A stretch of 15,239 nt of DNA from CAYNTH01 sp964427055 (lineage in GTDB: Archaea; Aenigmatarchaeota; Aenigmatarchaeia; CG10238-14; SCSR01). A model generated the notes under the pieces. That model had not been told where the DNA came from, did no database searches, and saw only the letters and a list, made by a program, of their open reading frames with translations. Location: assembly GCA_964427055.1 (NCBI GenBank), contig CAYRSQ010000018.1, positions 1 through 15,239 on the forward strand, in the 5' to 3' direction. Position 1 is the first letter of the stretch. Each line of letters opens with the position of its first letter. Positions 7,338-15,169 of the stretch are shown in pieces. Position numbers and translations under genes: made by a program.

Positions 7338-8725
7338 ATGATATACAAATGAATCAGGATTTAATGCCGCAGGGAAACGAAAGCGTGCAGAGGAAGAACG
7401 GATCACCGGAAGCACCTTTCCTGATAGAATTATTTCATCGGCTTGGAAGGGAAAAGATTGATTACTGTGTGCTGAGAAACCATAGCACGCTTCCCACCTC
7501 TCACGGCGGGAGCGATATTGATATCCTTTTCTCGCCAGCCTGTTTTCAAAAAGCGAACAAGATCATTTTCCATACCACCCGTGATTATGGTGCTCGCTGT
7601 ATTTCAGAAATACGTGCGCACAAGGTTATCTCCAGATCATTTTGCGGCCGATACAACAATAAATGGTGGGGGGTGCGGTTTGATACATTTGCCTACGCGG
7701 GGACCAACGGCTGTGATATATTGCCCGTATCGCATGTCTTGGGCCGCACGATTCTTTATCGCGGTATCCGGGTCGCCAACCCGGCGGATGCCGCAGTCAT
7801 TGCACTTATTAAGGAAATTATCGGCGCCGCGCGAACCCGTAAGGACTACCGTCAGTTGGCCGTCACTGCCTTTGCCGCCGAGAAAAGACTTTTCACCGTG
7901 GCACTTCAATCTTATTTAGGTCCCAAAGTTTTTAAACGAATACTCTTACCCCTGCTTCAAAATCAAAAATTCAACCTGCGTGCAGCATCATCCGCGCTTA
8001 AATCCGGGTACCTGCGCACAAAGCCGGTGAGCACGTTGACCGTTCGCTTCATTGATCATTGGCATCGTTTCCGTCGTGTTTTCAATCGACCGGGGTCATT
8101 TGCAGCCGTTCTGGGTGCCGACGGCTCCGGTAAAAGCACCATTATTGAAGCGTTTCAGCCTCCTTTGGAAAATGCCCTTCACCGCCCGGTGGATTACCGC
8201 CATATGCGTCCAAACCTCATGCCCAGTATTGCCAGTCTTTTTGGGCGCCCGGTTTCTGATGGCCCCGTAACCGAACCGCATGCATCAACGCCTTCGGGTT
8301 TTTTAGGATCGATTTTGCGCCTTTTTTATTACAACCTTGATTACACTTTTGGATACTGGATTGCTGTCTGGCCGTTGATGGTAAAAAAGCCGTGCCTCTT
8401 TATTTTTGACCGCTATTTCCATGATTATTACATTGATCCTCGACGTGGAAGAATCAGCCTGCCGAAGTGGCTCATAAAGCTATATGGAATCTTTATTCCT
8501 GCCCCGGATGTCATATTGTGCCTGGGGGCTGATGCTGAGGTAATGTATGCCCGAAAACCAGAGCTGCCAGTAGAAGAAGTCAAGAGACAGGTCAAGGATC
8601 TTCGGGCTTTTTGTAAGAGCAATAAACGGGCGGTCTGGATCGATACCGGTTGCTCAATAGAAGAATCGGTTGATAAAGCCCTTGAGGCGATTACTTCCAG
8701 CATGGCTGAGCGGTATGCCAAATAA
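7334..8725 (+). CDS. Nucleotidyltransferase-like domain fused to thymidylate-kinase-like P-loop domain
   Basis: This 463-residue soluble protein appears to have two parts. The first (about 28-200) contains DYCVLRNH (43-50) and GGSDIDILF (58-66), the GS-x-D-x-D pattern of the polymerase-beta-like nucleotidyltransferase superfamily; a later FDTF (117-120) may give the third acidic residue. The second (about 255-460) resembles thymidylate kinase: Walker A GADGSGKST (261-269), FDRYFHDYY (358-366) in place of the family DR-x-H/Y motif, and an arginine-bearing lid-like region around YARKPELPVEEV (405-416). True thymidylate kinases are about 210 residues and stand alone, so a housekeeping role is unlikely. 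In this locus it may phosphorylate or activate a sugar or a chain end. It is coupled by overlap to the GT4 gene upstream and to another kinase-like gene downstream. The domains are fairly clear; the substrate is unknown. Confidence 0.75.
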   Translation: MNDIQMNQDLMPQGNESVQRKNGSPEAPFLIELFHRLGREKIDYCVLRNHSTLPTSHGGSDIDILFSPACFQKANKIIFHTTRDYGARCISEIRAHKVISRSFCGRYNNKWWGVRFDTFAYAGTNGCDILPVSHVLGRTILYRGIRVANPADAAVIALIKEIIGAARTRKDYRQLAVTAFAAEKRLFTVALQSYLGPKVFKRILLPLLQNQKFNLRAASSALKSGYLRTKPVSTLTVRFIDHWHRFRRVFNRPGSFAAVLGADGSGKSTIIEAFQPPLENALHRPVDYRHMRPNLMPSIASLFGRPVSDGPVTEPHASTPSGFLGSILRLFYYNLDYTFGYWIAVWPLMVKKPCLFIFDRYFHDYYIDPRRGRISLPKWLIKLYGIFIPAPDVILCLGADAEVMYARKPELPVEEVKRQVKDLRAFCKSNKRAVWIDTGCSIEESVDKALEAITSSMAERYAK

Positions 8726-10109
8726 ATTGCATATTGATGAACGTCAGGCCGCGTGGAAGGTGCTTTTGCCGGCCAGACCTGAAAACCGGATCTTGGCCTT
8801 AGGGTGCTGTGCCGAGATTTTATGCAGCCTGCGTCGTTCTTTTGATTGCGTTGACACGCTGCCTGTTGCCGGGGGGAAATATGCTATTGTCGTTCTGGAT
8901 TGCCGCAGCATAAATTGTCCCAGTCTTCGTGACCTTGACTCTGGTACTGACATCGAGACGCTTATTGTTTGTCTCAATGCTGATCGACAGATCAAAAAAA
9001 AGCTGAAGGCAACTGGTCACTGCTATGTCAGCCATTATGCGGCCTTGCCTGCGGCCAAGCCAAGGATTTATATCCCGCTGAATACCGGCAGACTTAGAAC
9101 AAAGGGGCTTTCCTTCCATAGTCCGGGCAGCCTGAAAGCCAGAGCAGGTCTCCTGATCGCCAGAACTTTAAGCAGCATGGGTATTAAATCCCATCTTATG
9201 CGCAATGCCGTAAGTATTTTTTCCGCAAGCGAAAAAATATCTGGCGGAAATAGTCTGGTCGGCTGGATTTCGGGAAAAATTGGTTATGGCATTTCCGATC
9301 TGGTTGTCTACGCCGGTTCTGAATCAGAGAGAAGAAAAATCACTGCTCTCGCTATTGCTGAAAAGGGGGGGGCGGATGTTGTTGTCAAAATCGCGGATAC
9401 CGCTGCAGGGGCGGAGGCGGTCAGGCAGGAATCAGCAGCATTGGATGCACTTGAATCAACATCTCTGTCATTTCAGGTGCCGAAGCTGTTGTTTGAAGAG
9501 GAGTGGAACGGATATGTAATTCAGGGGCAAAGAGCGTTTTCTGAAGACAGCCGTTTGCAAGACGCCTGCCTTACTGATGCCCATTTTACATTTCTGGCTG
9601 AGCTTTCCGTGCTTGACAGAAAATTTGTTTCATTCAGAAGCACACAGTTTTTTCAGGATCTGAAGCGCAAGCTGGAAAGTATCCCCGCAGATTCCCTGCA
9701 ACCTTCTGTTGCCAGGGCCTGGTATGGAGTTTTAAAGAAAAATTTTGCTGATCGGAAAGTGCTTTGTCATCGCATACATGGTGATTTTGCTCCCTGGAAT
9801 ATACGCAGGCAGGAAAACGGATTGTTTGTTTATGACTGGGAAGACAGCCTGCCGGAAGGGTTGGCATCAACCGATGCCCTGCGCTTCGTTTATCGTCAGG
9901 CCGACCTTGTCGGTCCCTGGCCGGGGAGCGCGACGATGCTTGAAAAGTTACGAGAGGTTGGCACCCGCTGTTTTTCTGAAATCGACTGCGTCGAAAGAGA
10001 AGATTATGAAAAATATCTTCTTGCCTGGCTGGTTAAAGAATATGCAGAGAATAGATCTGATCGGGTCGCAAAAATGATAGAGCATGTTGCCTCCGAGATG
10101 CAATTGTGA
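8715..10109 (+). CDS. Degenerate Rossmann/methyltransferase-like domain fused to APH/choline-kinase-like phosphotransferase
   Basis: The frame is open further upstream, but I choose the ATG at 8715, which overlaps the previous stop by 11 bases; a TTG at 8670 is the alternative. That gives 464 residues. The C-terminal part (about 195-464) has the aminoglycoside-phosphotransferase kinase signature: the beta-3 lysine in VVVKIAD (222-228, Lys225), a helix-C glutamate in RQESAALDAL (237-246, Glu239), the catalytic loop HGDFAPWN (355-362, Asp357 and Asn362) and the metal-binding VYDWED (372-377, Asp374). All key residues are present, so it is probably active on a small molecule or glycan. The N-terminal part begins RILALGCCAEI (25-35), like strand one of a SAM-binding fold but without the usual G-x-G-x-G, so methyltransferase activity is doubtful. 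A run of eight G lies at 9365-9372. Confidence 0.75.
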   Translation: MPNKLHIDERQAAWKVLLPARPENRILALGCCAEILCSLRRSFDCVDTLPVAGGKYAIVVLDCRSINCPSLRDLDSGTDIETLIVCLNADRQIKKKLKATGHCYVSHYAALPAAKPRIYIPLNTGRLRTKGLSFHSPGSLKARAGLLIARTLSSMGIKSHLMRNAVSIFSASEKISGGNSLVGWISGKIGYGISDLVVYAGSESERRKITALAIAEKGGADVVVKIADTAAGAEAVRQESAALDALESTSLSFQVPKLLFEEEWNGYVIQGQRAFSEDSRLQDACLTDAHFTFLAELSVLDRKFVSFRSTQFFQDLKRKLESIPADSLQPSVARAWYGVLKKNFADRKVLCHRIHGDFAPWNIRRQENGLFVYDWEDSLPEGLASTDALRFVYRQADLVGPWPGSATMLEKLREVGTRCFSEIDCVEREDYEKYLLAWLVKEYAENRSDRVAKMIEHVASEMQL

Positions 10110-11368
10110 AAAAACGTCTGAAAATTCTTGTTTCCGTTTATGCCTGCAGTCCGGTTCGCGGCTCAGAGCCGGGAATGGGCTGGGACTTTGTGGAGGCCAT
10201 TTCAAAATATCATGACCTTTGGGTGATTACCGAAAAGGAAAAGTTCCAAGCTGAGATTGAATCTAAACTTGATAAAAGACCGGAACTCAGAGGACATATA
10301 AAATTCTTTTATATCACCAAAACTCGCCATCGCACTCTTCGCAAGATCTGGCCGCCGTCTTATTACTGGTTTTACAAAACCTGGCACAAAAAAGCATATG
10401 CACTGGGCAAAGAACTTCAGGCAGAGACAGGCTTCGATGTTATCCATCAACTCAACATGGTAGGTTTCAGGGAACCGGGATATCTTTGGAAACTGGATGC
10501 CCCCTTTGTCTGGGGGCCTGTTGGGGGGCTGGGCCTGTTTCCCTGGCGCTTTCTTCCGGTTGTTGGTCTATACGGCATGGCTTTCTACCTGGGGCGGAAC
10601 ATCATGAATTTGATGCACATGTACTTGTCGCAGCGTCCCCGCAAAGCTGCTGCCAGAGCGCAGGGAAACATTGTTGCCGCAACCCCGGATACAAAAACCG
10701 CCATCAGGAAATTATGGGGTGAGAGCAGTGAGTTGATCTGTGAAGTCGGGCCTCCGGCACAAAATGCGAAAACATTTTCGGTTCGTGCCCCGGATGAACC
10801 TTTAAGGCTGGTATGGAGCGGCCTGCATACACCACGCAAGGCTTTAAATCTATTGCTGGAGGCGCTGCCCTTTGTTTCCCGTGACGTTGAATGGCATTTA
10901 CATATCCTTGGAAACGGGGCACGAACCAGGGCATGGGAAAAACTGGCCGAGAAAAAGGGAATAGCCAAACAATGCATCTGGCATGGTTGGTTGCCCAAAG
11001 ATGAAGCGCTTTCCGTTATGCGGCAGGGGCATGTCTTTGTTATCACCAGCCTCGCGGATTTAACCTCTACGGTTGTTTTGGAAGCCTTATCCCAGGGAAT
11101 GCCTGTTATTTGTCTGGACCACTGCGGCTTTGCCCATGTTGTTACTGATGATTGTGGGATTAAAATTCCTGTTCGCAGTCCCAAACAGGTAGTATTGGAT
11201 ATGGCTTCGGCAGTTGAGCGATTGTGGCACGATGAAGACTATCGGCAGCAGCTGGCCCATGGAGCCCTCAAGCGAGTATCAGGCTTTGCTTGGGATAAAA
11301 AGGCTCGCAAAGTGGATGAACTTTACCAAAGGGCAATCAGCATAAATTACGATAGGCAAAATTCATGA
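10106..11368 (+). CDS. Family 4 glycosyltransferase with D-x7-E donor motif
   Basis: Translation starts with GTG, whose bases overlap the preceding stop (GTGA, 10106-10109). The 420-residue protein opens ILVSVYACSPVRGSEPGMGW (7-26); the GSEPGMGW loop is a recognised N-terminal signature in one group of GT4 enzymes. WGPVGGLGLFPWRF (136-149) forms part of the acceptor domain. The donor domain has LVWSGLHTPRKAL (235-247), HILGNGA (266-272) and DLTSTVVLE (318-326), which occupies the place of the E-x7-E motif with Asp replacing the first Glu, a substitution found in active members. A hydrophobic stretch at about 147-163 may let it sit on the membrane. It overlaps the following GT4 gene by four bases. 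Confidence 0.88.
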   Translation: MKKRLKILVSVYACSPVRGSEPGMGWDFVEAISKYHDLWVITEKEKFQAEIESKLDKRPELRGHIKFFYITKTRHRTLRKIWPPSYYWFYKTWHKKAYALGKELQAETGFDVIHQLNMVGFREPGYLWKLDAPFVWGPVGGLGLFPWRFLPVVGLYGMAFYLGRNIMNLMHMYLSQRPRKAAARAQGNIVAATPDTKTAIRKLWGESSELICEVGPPAQNAKTFSVRAPDEPLRLVWSGLHTPRKALNLLLEALPFVSRDVEWHLHILGNGARTRAWEKLAEKKGIAKQCIWHGWLPKDEALSVMRQGHVFVITSLADLTSTVVLEALSQGMPVICLDHCGFAHVVTDDCGIKIPVRSPKQVVLDMASAVERLWHDEDYRQQLAHGALKRVSGFAWDKKARKVDELYQRAISINYDRQNS

Positions 11369-12537
11369 AAATTTGTATCGTCCACAACGAATACGGCAAG
11401 TTCAGTGGTGAAGAAGCGGTCGTGCAGAGCCTTTTGCGATTGCTCACAGAACACGGGCATGAGGTTCGTTATTTCAGCCGCAGCAGTGCCGAGATCCCCG
11501 GTATGCGGCTGGGCAATATTCGGGCTTTTTTCGGCGGCATATTCAGTTTTTCCTCCAAAAAGGCAATGCGCCGATGCCTGCGGGAATTCAAGCCCGATAT
11601 CGTTCATGTGCATAATCTTTTCCCCCTGATTTCTCCTTCCGTGTTGGGGGTGTGCCGCCGGGCCGGAGTTCCCGTGGTCATGACTGCACACAATTATCGG
11701 CTGGTGTGTCCGAACGGTTTGCACATGAATGATGGACGGGTTTGTGAGAAATGTTGTGGTGGCAGGGAGTATCACTGCTTGTTAAATAATTGTGAAGGCA
11801 GTTATTTCAAGAGTCTGGGGTATTTTCTTAGAAACTATGCTGCAAGGAAGCTGCGTTTATTTAAGCGAAATGTTTCGATGTTTGCCTGCCTGACCGAGTT
11901 TCAGAAACAAAGATTGATTGAAGAAGAGTTTGACACGGCAAAAATTGCTGTTATTCCCAATATGGTCGGTGACGGCAGTATTGAGCCTTCTAAATCAGTT
12001 GGAGATTATGTCGGCTTTGTGGGCAGAATCAGCCCGGAAAAGGGGGTTGATGCGCTTGTAGAAGCCGCGCGGGGCTTGCCGGAAATCAGGTTTAAGGCCG
12101 CCGGAGCCTTTGACAGGATGAAGGCGCTTGTGGCAGATTCTCCTGAGAACTTTGAATTTATTGGTCTTGTGAAGTATGAAAAGATTTCGGAATTTTATAA
12201 GTTATCCAGGGCTGTTCTTTTGCCAAGCGTTTGGTTCGAAGGCTTTCCAATGATCCTTCTGGAAGCGATGTTGACCGCCAAGCCAATTATTGCCTCTAGA
12301 ATCGGGGGGATACCTGAGATTGTGGAGGACGGGGTTACGGGCCTGCTGTTTGAACCGGGTAATGCCGATGAACTGGCCGCTAAGGTAAAAACACTATGGG
12401 AAAACCCTGATCTTTGCCGGCAAATGGGCCAGGCCGGGCGGAAGAAGGCGCTGAGAGAGTATTCCTCTGAAAAATATTACAGCCGTCTGATGGATGTTTA
12501 TAATAAGGTACTAGATAATTCGCATAGTGTTGGTTGA
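11365..12537 (+). CDS. Family 4 glycosyltransferase with a cysteine-rich insert
   Basis: This 390-residue GT-B enzyme begins MKICIVHNEYGKFSGEEAVV, a glycine/glutamate loop typical of one GT4 group. HVHNLFPLISPSVL (81-94) and MTAHNYRLVCPNG (106-118) belong to the acceptor domain. Six cysteines follow at residues 115, 127, 130, 131, 138 and 143, close enough to form a metal site or to be purely structural. The donor domain shows VGFVGRISPEKGVD (216-229), LLPSVWFEGFPMILLE (285-300) with the E-x7-E pair Glu292/Glu300, and GGIPEIVEDGVTGLLF further on. The start overlaps the previous stop (ATGA, 11365-11368). The downstream gene begins nine bases after the stop. The donor is unknown. Confidence 0.9.
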   Translation: MKICIVHNEYGKFSGEEAVVQSLLRLLTEHGHEVRYFSRSSAEIPGMRLGNIRAFFGGIFSFSSKKAMRRCLREFKPDIVHVHNLFPLISPSVLGVCRRAGVPVVMTAHNYRLVCPNGLHMNDGRVCEKCCGGREYHCLLNNCEGSYFKSLGYFLRNYAARKLRLFKRNVSMFACLTEFQKQRLIEEEFDTAKIAVIPNMVGDGSIEPSKSVGDYVGFVGRISPEKGVDALVEAARGLPEIRFKAAGAFDRMKALVADSPENFEFIGLVKYEKISEFYKLSRAVLLPSVWFEGFPMILLEAMLTAKPIIASRIGGIPEIVEDGVTGLLFEPGNADELAAKVKTLWENPDLCRQMGQAGRKKALREYSSEKYYSRLMDVYNKVLDNSHSVG

Positions 12538-12546
12538 TTTTGGTGC

Positions 12547-13314
12547 ATGATGAAAGAAAATATTCTGGGGTATGATGTAAATAATTTTTCCGTTGACGAC
12601 TGCGCGGAAGAACTTTTTCATCGGTTAAGGAAAGGCAAGAGCTTGTGGCTGGCCTGTTTTAATCCGCATTCTTACGCGATATCGCTGAAGGATGAAATAT
12701 TTTCCCGTGCTCTGAAAGCCGCCGATTGGCTCGTGCCGGATGGAGCAGGCGTGCTGCTGGCCTCGCGCCTGCTTGGCGGCACGATACGAGACAGGGTGAC
12801 CGGCTCGGATGTGTTTGCCGGTCTGCACAAGCGATTGAATGCCGCGGGGGATATGAGTGTTTTTTTTCTTGGTGCAACCGAAGAAAGTCTGGCGCTCATC
12901 AGGCAACGCATGGCACATGATTATCCTGATATTAAGGTTGCTGGCACTTTTCCCCCGCGATTTAAAGATGAATTCTCCGAAGCCGATAATTGTGTGATGA
13001 TAGAAGCGATAAATATGGCCCGGCCTGATGTACTGTGGGTGGGGATGTCCGCGCCCAAACAGGAGAAATGGATTTATTTGAATAAAGATAAACTGGATGT
13101 GAAGTTTATCGGTGCGGTTGGTGCGGTTTTTGATTTTTATGCCGGTAATATCAGGCGCGACAAAGATTCGTGGTTTGTCAATCACGGTTTGGAATGGCTG
13201 CCGCGTCTGATGCAGGAACCCAGGCGGTTGTGGAGGCGTACGTTTATTTCGGCGCCGGTTTTTTTCTGGAAAGTTTTTAGGGAGCGGGTGCGCAAGTTAG
13301 AAGGCTGTGTTTAA
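12547..13314 (+). CDS. WecG/TagA/CpsF family (GT26) glycosyltransferase
   Basis: The 255-residue protein matches the family that usually adds N-acetylmannosamine or a related sugar as the second residue on polyprenyl-diphosphate-linked GlcNAc. Motifs appear in order: CFNPHSYAI (37-45), VPDGAGVLLASRLLG (63-77) with the conserved Asp65, RVTGSDVF (83-90), VFFLGATEE (105-113), LWVGMSAPKQEKW (163-175), FIGAVGAVFDFYAG (187-200) and a C-terminal GLEWLPRLMQEPRRLWRR (214-231). In studied TagA enzymes the basic C-terminal tail helps membrane association. Adjacency to the WecA-like gene supports a role in the second step of assembly. Either of two consecutive ATG codons (12547 or 12550) could be the start; neither has a strong ribosome site. 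A run of eight T (12860-12867) lies in the VFFLG codons. Confidence 0.9.
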   Translation: MMKENILGYDVNNFSVDDCAEELFHRLRKGKSLWLACFNPHSYAISLKDEIFSRALKAADWLVPDGAGVLLASRLLGGTIRDRVTGSDVFAGLHKRLNAAGDMSVFFLGATEESLALIRQRMAHDYPDIKVAGTFPPRFKDEFSEADNCVMIEAINMARPDVLWVGMSAPKQEKWIYLNKDKLDVKFIGAVGAVFDFYAGNIRRDKDSWFVNHGLEWLPRLMQEPRRLWRRTFISAPVFFWKVFRERVRKLEGCV

Positions 13315-13335
13315 TAAATTTAGAGATTTGACCCC

Positions 13336-14979
13336 ATGACAACCTTATTATTTTTATTCTTAATTTCATTGGGATTTTCGTTGGTGCTGACCCCGTTAAC
13401 GAAGTGGCTGGGGGTGCGCCTGGGGGCAGTGGACGAACTGGCGGAGCGTAAGGTTCACACGACACCGATCCCGCGGATCGGTGGGCTGGCGGTGTTTCTC
13501 GCCTTCACGGTCACGATAGCGTTGATGAACCTGCACGTGACTCACGTATCGGAGCTTTTCGTTTTTGATCGCCAGACGGCTTTCGGCTTTTACGGGGCGC
13601 TTGTTGTGTTCGGTTGCGGGCTTTGGGACGACTTCCGCCGACTGAATCCTTGGATCAAGTTGCTGTTGCAGATCTTGGGGGCGACGGTTGCCTTCGCGGG
13701 CGGGATTTCGATCAGTGGATTCTTAATTGGAGGGCATGGTCTCCAGTTCGGCGTGCTGAGCTATGCAGCCACCGTTTTCTGGTTTGTCCTGTTCATCAAC
13801 GCGGTGAACATGATCGACGGTCTGGACGGCCTGGCAGGTGGAGTGGTTTTCTTCACCTGTCTGTTGATGATCATCCTGTCAGTTATGCGGGCCGATTATC
13901 TTCCCGGGATCTATTTTGCAGCGCTGGGGGGGGCAGTCTTGGGCTTTTTGAGGTATAACTTCAATCCGGCGAGCATCTTCCTGGGCGATGGCGGGAGCTA
14001 TTTTCTGGGTTACGCCGTGGCGTCCTTGTCGATCATGGGGTCGGTGAAAAGCCAGGTGGGGGCCCTGATGCTCATTCCACTGCTGGCTCTAGGAGTGCCG
14101 GTGTTCGACGCGATGTTAGCGCCGTTGCGTCGGTGGGTGAGGGGGCAGCGGATGTTTTTGCCCGACCGGGGGCACATTCATCACCGGCTGTTGGCGATGG
14201 GCCTTTCCTCCCGGAATGCGGTCCTGGTCATCTATGGTGTGACGCTGGCGCTGTGCCTCCTGTCGATTCTTGTCGTCAACCTCCGTAACGAGATGGTGGG
14301 GCTGGTCCTGGTCCTCCTCGGTGGAGGGGCGCTGATCCTGGTGCGAAAGACCGGCTACCTGGAATACCTGGCTATCGACAAGTTCTACGGTTGGTTCCTG
14401 GACATGACGGACGTGGCGGGTTTCAGCCGGGATCGGCGGACCTTCCTGGCCTTGCAGATAGACATGAACAGAGCGCGTACCTTGGAGGATCTGTGCGAAT
14501 ATCTTGGCAAAGCCTTGGAAATGCTGAAGTTCGACAAAGCCGAGCTGCGACTGGAAAATCCGGGAAAATGGCGTAACCTGGAACGTAGAGAAGGATTACC
14601 ATCAGTCAGTGTTGAACCGCAATTGGAGCAAGTGGGGGATAATGGTACAGCCTTTTCAGCCATGCCATACAACGGGCCGGAGCGGCGTCCCTCCGACAGC
14701 AGCTCCCCGCCGTCAAAATCGACAAAGATCTTCCGGGGCATCCGGGAACTGGAAGACAAAACCGTCTGGACTTGGGCACGGGGATATTACCGGCGCCATA
14801 CGGACATCGTGAAGGAAGAAATGCTGAAGGTCGATCTCCCCTTGAACGCAAACGGTAACGGGTCGCGCCTGATCCTGATGAAGGACCTGAGCCTCGATCC
14901 CCTGAACTATTACACCTTCCGGCGCCTGGAACATCTGCGGCGCAGCCTCCGCTCCAACCTCTCCCGCCTGCAGAAATAA
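13336..14979 (+). CDS. WecA/MraY-family polyprenyl-phosphate sugar-1-phosphate transferase with C-terminal extension
   Basis: The first 340 residues form a multi-pass membrane enzyme that transfers a sugar-1-phosphate (often GlcNAc-1-P) from a UDP-sugar to the polyprenyl phosphate carrier, starting repeat-unit synthesis. Diagnostic motifs are RKVHTTPIPRIGG (38-50), CGLWDDFRRL (94-103), INAVNMIDGLDGLAGG (154-169), SIFLGDGGSYFLG (213-225) and PDRGHIHHRL (276-285), a cytoplasmic His loop typical of WecA-like, not MraY, enzymes. The family is usually about 350 residues long. Here about 200 extra soluble residues follow (345-547): a helical segment TLEDLCEYLGKALEMLKFD (382-400) like the start of a GAF-type domain, a serine/proline-rich linker (about 445-465), and a basic end. 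The gene is visibly more GC-rich than the rest of the cluster, suggesting a resident gene beside acquired ones. A run of eight G lies at 13926-13933. Confidence 0.92.
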   Translation: MTTLLFLFLISLGFSLVLTPLTKWLGVRLGAVDELAERKVHTTPIPRIGGLAVFLAFTVTIALMNLHVTHVSELFVFDRQTAFGFYGALVVFGCGLWDDFRRLNPWIKLLLQILGATVAFAGGISISGFLIGGHGLQFGVLSYAATVFWFVLFINAVNMIDGLDGLAGGVVFFTCLLMIILSVMRADYLPGIYFAALGGAVLGFLRYNFNPASIFLGDGGSYFLGYAVASLSIMGSVKSQVGALMLIPLLALGVPVFDAMLAPLRRWVRGQRMFLPDRGHIHHRLLAMGLSSRNAVLVIYGVTLALCLLSILVVNLRNEMVGLVLVLLGGGALILVRKTGYLEYLAIDKFYGWFLDMTDVAGFSRDRRTFLALQIDMNRARTLEDLCEYLGKALEMLKFDKAELRLENPGKWRNLERREGLPSVSVEPQLEQVGDNGTAFSAMPYNGPERRPSDSSSPPSKSTKIFRGIRELEDKTVWTWARGYYRRHTDIVKEEMLKVDLPLNANGNGSRLILMKDLSLDPLNYYTFRRLEHLRRSLRSNLSRLQK

Positions 14980-15019
14980 GTGTCAGAGCCTCTATTCCGG
15001 TGGAGATTAAGGGGTAAGT

Positions 15020-15132
15020 AGAAGCTGATGAGCTGATGAGCGTGAAAAGTGAGGAGTAAGGGAAAAAGAAGCTGATGAGAAAGACAAAAGATGAAAAAAC
15101 GTTAGAACGTGGGGACGTAGAACGGTTGCAAC
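15020..15132. repeat. Intergenic patch of short direct repeats
   Basis: AGAAGCTGATGAG occurs at 15020-15032 and 15067-15079. Its core GCTGATGA is also tandemly duplicated (15024-15031 and 15032-15039). TAGAACG occurs at 15103-15109 and 15118-15124, and the palindrome GTTGCAAC lies at 15125-15132. I see no reading frame worth calling and no clear terminator in the non-coding stretch after 14979. Slippage-generated repeats of this kind are common in intergenic DNA of some Desulfobacterota, by my recollection. Confidence 0.45.
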
Positions 15133-15169
15133 GTCTCTCGTTTTGGTATCTTAGTGTTTTTTGCTGACT

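Noticed and set aside
7334..8725. Possible housekeeping thymidylate kinase
   Set aside because: The P-loop domain is thymidylate-kinase-like, but the protein is twice the usual length, carries an N-terminal nucleotidyltransferase-like domain and sits among glycosyltransferases.
8715..10109. Aminoglycoside resistance gene
   Set aside because: The kinase signature is shared by many small-molecule kinases; the fused N-terminal domain and polysaccharide context argue against antibiotic resistance.
10585..11184. 199-codon open frame on the - strand
   Set aside because: It is antisense to a GT4 gene with intact motifs, and its translation looks like random antisense text rich in Ser, Arg and Cys.
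12625..13185. 186-codon open frame on the - strand
   Set aside because: It is fully antisense to the WecG/TagA-type gene, which has all its family motifs.
14980..15020. Intrinsic terminator after the last gene
   Set aside because: I found no convincing GC-rich stem followed by a T-run in this stretch.
15020..15132. CRISPR array
   Set aside because: Repeat units are only 7-13 bases, irregularly spaced, with no spacer pattern or cas genes.
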